Shown in pieces: positions 6,853 to 10,596 of a stretch of 10,596 nt of DNA (position 1 is the first letter of the stretch; each line of letters starts with the position of its first letter). Both the position numbers and the translations under genes were made by a program. The notes beneath the pieces were generated by a model that ran no database searches, was not told the DNA's origin, and saw nothing but the letters and a program-made list of their open reading frames with translations. Origin of the DNA: Thiotrichales bacterium (GTDB taxonomy: Bacteria; Pseudomonadota; Gammaproteobacteria; J044); contig JANTGN010000083.1 of NCBI GenBank assembly GCA_024762895.1, positions 1-10,596 of the forward strand. The letters are read 5' to 3'.

Positions 6853-8298
6853 TCAGACTGTCGCGTAGACCAGGGCGGCAAAGCCCAGAAAGATAAAGAA
6901 ACCCATGGTATCGGTAATACCGGTAATCAATATGCTACTTCCGAGAATGGGGTCCAGGCCCAGCCGTTTCAGTGTGACGGGCACCAGGACCCCTGTCAGG
7001 CCTGCCACAAACAGGGTCACGATCATCGCCACCTGCATGACCAGGGCCAGCCTCAGATCCCCATAAAGAACCAGGGCAGCCACCCCCATCACGCCACCCC
7101 AGATCAACCCATTCACCACACCAATAGACATCTCCTTGCGAGCCAGCAGCATCATGTTGGACCGATTGAGCTGTTTGGTGGACAACCCCCTGATCACCAG
7201 GGCCAGTGACTGGTTACCGGCATTACCCCCGACGTTCGCGGTAATCGGCATCAGGGCGGCCAGGGCAACTACCGCGGCGATGGTGGCCTCAAATTGACCA
7301 ATAATCAGGGCGGCAATAAAGGCAACCAGCAGATTGAGGGTCAGCCAGGGCCAGCGATGTTTAGCGGCCTGCCAGATGGGGCTGAATAAATCACTCTCTT
7401 CCTCATGCAGGCCCACCTGCCCCAGCAGGTTTTTCTGAGAAGTCTGCTGCATATAATCCAGTACGGCATCCACATTCAGACTACCCATCAATCGGTTATG
7501 GGCATTCACTACGGGTGCTGAGATCAGGTCATAGCCCTTAAAGGCCGTTGCTGCATCCCTGGCCTCATCATTGGTGTGGAACACAATCGGCTCGCGGTTC
7601 ATGACCTCGCTGACCGGTGTTTCCCCCGGATGAATCAGGAGAGCCTCTAGCTCCAGCGTCCCCTGGAAAAATCCCTTGTTATCAACCACCATCAGGACAC
7701 GACTATCGGCCGGCAGGCCTCGCCGGTACCTTAATCGCCCAAGGATCTGATCCAGGGTGTCGTCAATCGGCACATGGATGACATCAAAATCCATCAGTGC
7801 CCCCACGGTTCCTTCCGGGAAGGACAGGGCGGACTTCACCTGCTCACGATCATTCTCGCCGAGGGAACTCAGCAGATCACGAGCCGTCTCCGGAGTCAGA
7901 CCCGTCATCAGATCCGCAATTTCGTCCGAATCCATGTTATCGGCGGCGACTACGAGCTCATCATGTTGCATGCCCTCCAGCAGGGTCTCGCGCACCGCAT
8001 TGGAGACCTCCAGCAGGACAGCACCATAGTGTGACTTGTCCACCAGACTCCAGACCAGTTGTCTGCGATCCAGTGGCAGATTTTCCAGTACGAAGGCGAT
8101 ATCCGCAGGATGAAGCTGATCTATAAGATGCCGCAACTCGGAGTACTTCTCCCGCTCCACGAGAGACTGCACCAGGTCATGCCGACGCATTTCCTGTTTA
8201 TCCACGATATTTGAAACCAGTTCCTGTCTGTCGATCAGGGTATTGATGTGCTGGACCAGGGATTCGAGTTTTACTTGGTGTTTACCAGACTGAGACAC
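6853..8298 (-). CDS. mgtE: Magnesium transporter MgtE
   Basis: This 481-residue inner-membrane Mg2+ channel/transporter has the complete family layout. The cytoplasmic N domain spans about 10-160 (LHPADIAFVLENLP and acidic helices that bind regulatory Mg2+). Two CBS domains follow (about 166-227 and 229-287), then a linker helix and five membrane helices (about 318-336, 338-357, 388-410, 416-440 and 452-478). The pore signature PITANVGGNAGNQS (351-364) and the conserved Asp463 in the last helix (ITGITDTMGFF) are intact. In known members Mg2+ binding between the N and CBS domains closes the pore. The start is GTG at 8298 with GGCGGAAG upstream. It lies 137 bp downstream of the anti-sigma gene on the same strand but has its own candidate promoter and a hairpin in between. 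Confidence 0.95.
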   Translation of the reverse strand: MSQSGKHQVKLESLVQHINTLIDRQELVSNIVDKQEMRRHDLVQSLVEREKYSELRHLIDQLHPADIAFVLENLPLDRRQLVWSLVDKSHYGAVLLEVSNAVRETLLEGMQHDELVVAADNMDSDEIADLMTGLTPETARDLLSSLGENDREQVKSALSFPEGTVGALMDFDVIHVPIDDTLDQILGRLRYRRGLPADSRVLMVVDNKGFFQGTLELEALLIHPGETPVSEVMNREPIVFHTNDEARDAATAFKGYDLISAPVVNAHNRLMGSLNVDAVLDYMQQTSQKNLLGQVGLHEEESDLFSPIWQAAKHRWPWLTLNLLVAFIAALIIGQFEATIAAVVALAALMPITANVGGNAGNQSLALVIRGLSTKQLNRSNMMLLARKEMSIGVVNGLIWGGVMGVAALVLYGDLRLALVMQVAMIVTLFVAGLTGVLVPVTLKRLGLDPILGSSILITGITDTMGFFIFLGFAALVYATV

Positions 8299-8328
8299 GA
8301 CCGAGCTTCCGCCTTGAAGGAAGGCATG

Positions 8329-8357
8329 ATTGTCGGTACTTGGAGAATGGTTGGCAA
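8329..8357 (-). promoter_or_regulatory. Candidate promoter for mgtE
   Basis: On the minus strand, TTGCCA (8357-8352) and GACAAT (8334-8329) are separated by 17 bp, with five and four consensus matches. The RNA start would be near 8322, giving a leader of about 25 nt before the GTG at 8298. That leader is too short for an M-box-type magnesium riboswitch. The 6-bp inverted repeat at 8360-8382 lies just upstream of the -35 box. Confidence 0.4.
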
Positions 8358-8359
8358 GA

Positions 8360-8382
8360 TTTCACCGATAATGCCAGTGAAA
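8360..8382. repeat. Inverted repeat upstream of the mgtE -35 box
   Basis: Arms TTTCAC (8360-8365) and GTGAAA (8377-8382) are perfectly complementary. Allowing one G-U pair, the minus-strand RNA could form an 8-bp stem with a 7-nt loop. It sits in the 137-bp gap between the anti-sigma gene and mgtE. It could be an operator beside the mgtE promoter or part of the 3' end of the upstream transcript. It may also be chance. Confidence 0.4.
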
Positions 8383-8409
8383 AAATAGAAGAATAATACT
8401 GAGCGTCAA

Positions 8410-8429
8410 CCCGGGGGCTGAGCCCCGGG
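8410..8429 (-). terminator. GC-rich hairpin after the anti-sigma gene
   Basis: CCCGGGG (8410-8416) pairs perfectly with CCCCGGG (8423-8429) around a 6-nt loop, beginning six bases after the anti-sigma stop codon on the minus strand. The stem is very stable. The U-run expected of an intrinsic terminator is not immediate: a T-rich stretch comes only about 15-30 bases downstream. It may be a partial terminator or an RNA-end stabiliser that separates the sigma operon from mgtE. Confidence 0.5.
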
Positions 8430-8435
8430 ATTGAT

Positions 8436-9140
8436 TTAAACCCTGATGTACTGCCAGCCCTGCTGGAGACGGTGCACAATGTGCTCAACGGCTGAAGGCG
8501 CCTGGTGCGTGTGATCAATCAACATTACCTCTACACCCTGTCTTTCCAGGCGCTGAATAGCCTTGGTACAGGCAATGAAATGCAGGTTGTCATGCTTTTC
8601 CATCATGGCACTGACTTCACGGGCCTTCGGAGAAGTATCTGTACGCAGATGATCCAGACCTCCACCATTGGCAATGACCTCAACCTCGACACCGGCCCTT
8701 TCATACTTACCGATCAGGTCATCCGCAGTGGCCAGTACCTGGTTAAATTTTGCCGGGTCAGCATCATCAATATGCAATATGACCTTGAGCGCCTGGGCAT
8801 GTACCTGTTCCAGGCTGATCGCATTATCCAACGGGGATTCGGACTGATTCATCGCCCAGCCAGCCACAAAACCCAGCATCAGGACCAGGCCTGCAGCCAT
8901 TCCATTGGCCAATACATGGCGTACCCCTACCCGCTTGTACCAGGGCCTGGGCCTGGCCTCGGTATCCTCATCTACATAGGCATGCCTCAGGGTAGATTTC
9001 AGATGTCGTAACTGGCAGACCTGATCCCGAAGCGAGACATCCACTTCCATATCGCGCATGAACTCTTCACGATCCTCTGCATCCAGTTGATCATCAACAA
9101 AGGCATGGATTCTAAAATCATCATGCTTTGGATTATTCAT
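8436..9140 (-). CDS. Membrane anti-sigma factor with periplasmic DsrE-like sensor domain
   Basis: This 234-residue protein has three parts. Residues about 8-58 resemble the helical anti-sigma domain (IHAFVDDQLDAEDREEF, then an Arg/Leu-rich helix); the H-x3-C-x2-C zinc motif is absent. A basic stretch (RPRPWYKRVGVRH) precedes one membrane helix (about 76-97), predicting a cytoplasmic N-terminus and periplasmic C-terminus. Residues about 117-234 resemble a DsrE-family domain: LKVILHIDDADP, VEVEVIANGGGLDHL, LHFIACTKAI (Cys191) and a final GWQYIRV. The exported DsrE protein encoded across the intergenic region aligns along this whole part, including the Cys. The ATG overlaps the sigma stop as TAATG, the classical coupling of an ECF sigma with its inhibitor. 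I infer that it holds the sigma factor at the membrane and releases it when the DsrE domain senses something in the periplasm, perhaps sulfur or redox state. Confidence 0.78.
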   Translation of the reverse strand: MNNPKHDDFRIHAFVDDQLDAEDREEFMRDMEVDVSLRDQVCQLRHLKSTLRHAYVDEDTEARPRPWYKRVGVRHVLANGMAAGLVLMLGFVAGWAMNQSESPLDNAISLEQVHAQALKVILHIDDADPAKFNQVLATADDLIGKYERAGVEVEVIANGGGLDHLRTDTSPKAREVSAMMEKHDNLHFIACTKAIQRLERQGVEVMLIDHTHQAPSAVEHIVHRLQQGWQYIRV

Positions 9141-9688
9141 TACTTAACGCTCCGTAAATGTTTGACCTTCTGTTCTTCTTTAGTGGTAACTTCCAGCATT
9201 CCCAGCAGGCTCTTACGTGCACGGCTGAGGCGACTCATCACGGTTCCCACGGGGATACCAAGGATACTCGACACCTCGGCATAACTAAAACCATTCAGGT
9301 CTACCAGTGATACCACTTCGCGCTGTGCTATCGGCAGGGCGGCTACAGCCTCCCGAACCTTGCGTATCTTTGAGTCCTGTTCCATCTGGGAATCGGGGCA
9401 ATTATCACAGACCAGATCGACATTATCGAGATCCAGATATTCACGCTTTTTTCTCAGATACTGCCGCCAGCAGTTACCCAGAATCGTAAATAACCAGGGC
9501 CGCAACTTGGCTTCATCCTTGAGTTGATGTGATTTATCCATGGCCAGCGTGAGTGCCTCCTGCACCAGGTCATCGGCCAGCATGGCATCCCCTGTCCACG
9601 CCAGTGCTGTTCTATAAAGTGCTGGCCTGTGCTCTGAAATCTGACGATGCAGTTGCAGGCCACCACAAAACTTGCTGATTAATTTCAT
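9140..9688 (-). CDS. ECF-type RNA polymerase sigma factor
   Basis: This 182-residue protein has the two-domain ECF layout. Sigma region 2 spans about 18-84 (LYRTALAWTGD, ADDLVQEALTLAM, LRPWLFTILGNCWRQYLRKKR); it opens DNA and reads the -10 element. Region 4 spans about 112-164 (ALPIAQREVVSLVDLNGFSYAEVSSILGIPVGTVMSRLSRARKSL); its helix-turn-helix reads the -35 element. The linker carries VCDNC (Cys94, Cys97), an unusual pair, and Cys8 and Cys73 are also present. There is no extra C-terminal domain. The start ATG at 9688 has AGGA four bases upstream. The gene is first in a two-gene operon with its predicted anti-sigma factor (one-base overlap). A possible autoregulated promoter lies at 9716-9744. 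Family assignment is very secure; the ECF subgroup is not determined. Confidence 0.93.
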   Translation of the reverse strand: MKLISKFCGGLQLHRQISEHRPALYRTALAWTGDAMLADDLVQEALTLAMDKSHQLKDEAKLRPWLFTILGNCWRQYLRKKREYLDLDNVDLVCDNCPDSQMEQDSKIRKVREAVAALPIAQREVVSLVDLNGFSYAEVSSILGIPVGTVMSRLSRARKSLLGMLEVTTKEEQKVKHLRSVK

Positions 9689-9715
9689 ATTGTCCTGATC
9701 ACTCCCTTATAAACA

Positions 9716-9744
9716 ATTAGATGCACTATGTTTATTTTTATTCC
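9716..9744 (-). promoter_or_regulatory. Candidate ECF-type autoregulatory promoter for the sigma operon
   Basis: On the minus strand, GGAAT (9744-9740) and TCTAAT (9721-9716) are separated by 18 bp. That geometry is like RpoE-type promoters (GGAACTT about 16 bp before TCTAA/TCTGA). RNA would start near 9709, about 20 bases before the sigma ATG at 9688. A second copy of the same two motifs is on the other strand, but at shorter spacing. Confidence 0.4.
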
Positions 9745-9769
9745 ACATAGAACTTTTTTATAGAAAGAC

Positions 9770-9798
9770 GGAATAAAACCCGATTAATTCTAATCGTT
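9770..9798 (+). promoter_or_regulatory. Candidate promoter region for the DsrE-porin operon
   Basis: GGAATAAAAC (9770-9779) repeats the first nine bases of the element used as the -35 on the opposite strand. TCTAAT follows at 9789-9794, but only 14 bp after GGAAT, too close for a standard ECF promoter. An alternative is AAC (9777-9779), 15 bp, then CGTT (9795-9798). RNA would start near 9805, giving a leader of about 47 nt. The exact -10 is uncertain. Confidence 0.3.
9781..9796. repeat. Perfect inverted repeat in the sigma/DsrE intergenic region
   Basis: CGATTA (9781-9786) and TAATCG (9791-9796) are exact complements around ATTC. The repeat overlaps the candidate + strand promoter, a position that suits an operator for a dimeric regulator. 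The arms are AT-rich, so as an RNA hairpin it would be weak. Confidence 0.5.
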
Positions 9799-9806
9799 AA
9801 TGATGA

Positions 9807-9823
9807 GTCCTCCTTTCGGGGAC
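9807..9823 (+). promoter_or_regulatory. Hairpin in the leader of the exported DsrE gene
   Basis: GTCCTC (9807-9812) pairs with GGGGAC (9818-9823), with one G-U pair, around a 5-nt loop CTTTC. It sits near the predicted RNA 5' end and about 17 bases before the GGAGG ribosome site. No U-run follows, so it is not a terminator. A 5' stabilising hairpin is the simplest reading. Confidence 0.4.
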
Positions 9824-9851
9824 CATAATACTACACTTTGGAGGAATACAA

Positions 9852-10307
9852 ATGCATAAGCTGAAATCCTGGATGGTGCTTGCGCTGCTATGCCTGTCCA
9901 TGCTGATCGCTGGACAAACGATGGCTGCCAGTGGAGATGCCAAGCCCTTTGCTGACAAGCGCATCGTACTGCAGATCAGCGACCCCAATCCCTTTAAGCA
10001 GACCCTGGTGCTGAATGTCGCCAATAACCTGATCAAGGCCTATGGTGGCCCCGATAAGATCGATATCGAGATCGTGGCCTTCGGACCCGGCCTGCGCCTG
10101 TTATTTGCTGAAAATGCCAACACCGGACGTATCCAGGCCCTGGCCGAGAGCGGCGTTCGCTTTGCGGCCTGCAGCAATACCATTAACAACATGAGCAAAA
10201 ATATCGGAAAAAAACCGGACCTGAATCCGAATTCGGTTGTTGTTTCGGCAGGCGTAGTCCGCATCATCGAGCTTGTCGATGAAGGATACATGCTGATCAA
10301 ACCTTAA
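9852..10307 (+). CDS. Exported DsrE-family protein
   Basis: This 151-residue protein has a signal peptide (about 1-25: basic MHKLK, hydrophobic core, then GQTMA before ASGDA), so the mature form is periplasmic. The rest is a single DsrE/DsrF-like domain: RIVLQISDPNPF, IDIEIVAFGPGLRLL, GVRFAACSNTI (Cys107), SAGVVRIIELVDEGYMLIKP. The DsrE superfamily includes sulfur-carrier proteins with an acceptor Cys. Exported members with this RFAAC-type Cys are common but poorly characterised. It is homologous over its full mature length to the periplasmic half of the anti-sigma factor encoded on the other strand. The ATG has GGAGG seven bases upstream. A porin-like gene starts 73 bp downstream on the same strand, probably in the same transcript. 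Fold and export are well supported; sulfur chemistry is inference. Confidence 0.85.
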   Translation: MHKLKSWMVLALLCLSMLIAGQTMAASGDAKPFADKRIVLQISDPNPFKQTLVLNVANNLIKAYGGPDKIDIEIVAFGPGLRLLFAENANTGRIQALAESGVRFAACSNTINNMSKNIGKKPDLNPNSVVVSAGVVRIIELVDEGYMLIKP

Positions 10308-10326
10308 TGGATATAAGAAAAACTTA

Positions 10327-10342
10327 GCGGCCACCGTGCCGC
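10327..10342 (+). repeat. Short hairpin between the DsrE and porin-like genes
   Basis: GCGGC (10327-10331) pairs with GCCGC (10338-10342) around a 6-nt loop. A CTTTTT run occurs only about 20 bases later, so it is not a standard terminator. It could tune relative expression of the two genes or protect the RNA end of the first. Confidence 0.3.
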
Positions 10343-10380
10343 AGTCAGAACGTTGCACTACCACTTTTTAGGGGAATACA

Positions 10381-10596
10381 ATGAATCAAAGAATGTTGAA
10401 CAGGGGGCTCAGCGCGCTGGCCCTGGGTATGGGGTTGATGGCCTCCCAGCAGGCGTTTTCCGCCAACTGGCTGATGTTACAGGGTACCGAGCCAGAGGGT
10501 ACCGCCAAACGCGCCCACGTCTGGGGTTTTGTACAGGCCCAGTACCAGAAAGACTACTCCGATCCCTTCGTCAATCCGGCCGGTGCCGAGCTCTAT
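10381..10596 (+). CDS. N-terminus of a porin-like outer-membrane protein (3' truncated by window)
   Basis: An ATG at 10381, preceded by AGGGGAATACA, opens a frame that runs 72 codons to the window edge without a stop. Residues about 1-28 form a signal peptide (MNQRMLNRG, hydrophobic core, QQAFSA). The mature start, ANWLMLQGTEP followed by RAHVWGFVQAQYQKDYSD, has alternating aromatic and polar residues like the first strand of a beta-barrel. I recall similar starts in porin-like proteins of gammaproteobacteria, possibly of the phosphate-selective porin O/P type. The barrel itself lies outside the window. It is probably co-transcribed with the exported DsrE gene. Export is confident; the porin call is moderate. 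Confidence 0.65.
   Translation, partial: MNQRMLNRGLSALALGMGLMASQQAFSANWLMLQGTEPEGTAKRAHVWGFVQAQYQKDYSDPFVNPAGAELY

Noticed and set aside
8299..8409. Magnesium riboswitch (M-box) ahead of mgtE
   Set aside because: The predicted leader is only about 25 nt and even the whole gap is too short and lacks the multi-helix layout; only one simple inverted repeat is present.
8505..9011. 168-codon + strand frame opposite the anti-sigma gene
   Set aside because: It is fully antisense to a gene with clear domain content, and its translation has no recognisable domain.
9746..9764. Sigma-70 -10 box TATAGA (9759-9764) for the DsrE gene
   Set aside because: The AT-rich stretch has a passable -10 but no -35 at suitable spacing, and it lies about 90 bases before the start codon. 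It may be an upstream AT-rich element.
1..10596. CRISPR arrays, tRNA/rRNA genes, insertion sequences, phage genes
   Set aside because: No spaced direct repeats, cloverleaf patterns, transposase or integrase motifs or terminal inverted repeats were seen on either strand.

Overview
The window reads as ordinary gammaproteobacterial chromosome with a compact accessory regulatory module at its right end. The organism call rests on family content: RNase D with HRDC, a DUF1244 protein, a DUF6231-like protein, a ChaN-type lipoprotein and MgtE in a dense layout of short, mixed-strand operons with moderate GC. DsrE-type proteins would fit a sulfur-oxidising lineage, but that part is inference. No RNA genes, insertion sequences, CRISPR arrays or broken genes were seen, and no stretch over 300 bp lacks a gene.

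Left part (1-4370). The tail of an unidentified gene (ends 176) precedes a + strand HDOD-domain protein with a degenerate cyclic-nucleotide-binding-like N-terminus (236-1477). Facing it is a minus-strand set: a ChaN-family lipoprotein (4370-3375), then a four-helix MotA/TolQ/ExbB-type channel subunit (3314-2382), coupled by a TAATG overlap to a one-helix partner (2382-1468). The partner carries the membrane Asp of the ExbD/TolR/MotB class, a long coiled coil and an ExbD/TolR-like C-terminal domain.

Middle (4371-8298). On the + strand, a DUF1244 protein and RNase D form a two-gene operon. RNase D abuts stop-to-stop a minus-strand FliL-like protein that appears to be exported. A small DUF6231-like gene follows on +, and it converges on a minus-strand MgtE magnesium transporter.

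Right part (8436-10596). This is the most interesting region. An ECF sigma factor (9688-9140) is translationally coupled to a membrane anti-sigma factor (9140-8436), whose periplasmic half is a DsrE-like domain. Divergent from them, across a 163-bp intergenic region rich in inverted repeats and promoter-like elements, is an exported stand-alone DsrE-family protein (9852-10307). It resembles the anti-sigma sensor half, including an aligned Cys. Next is the start of a porin-like outer-membrane protein (10381 to the window end). I infer a cell-envelope signalling circuit in which a periplasmic DsrE-fold sensor controls a sigma factor, with the exported DsrE protein and porin as plausible targets or partners. 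Neither the signal nor the regulon can be read from the sequence.
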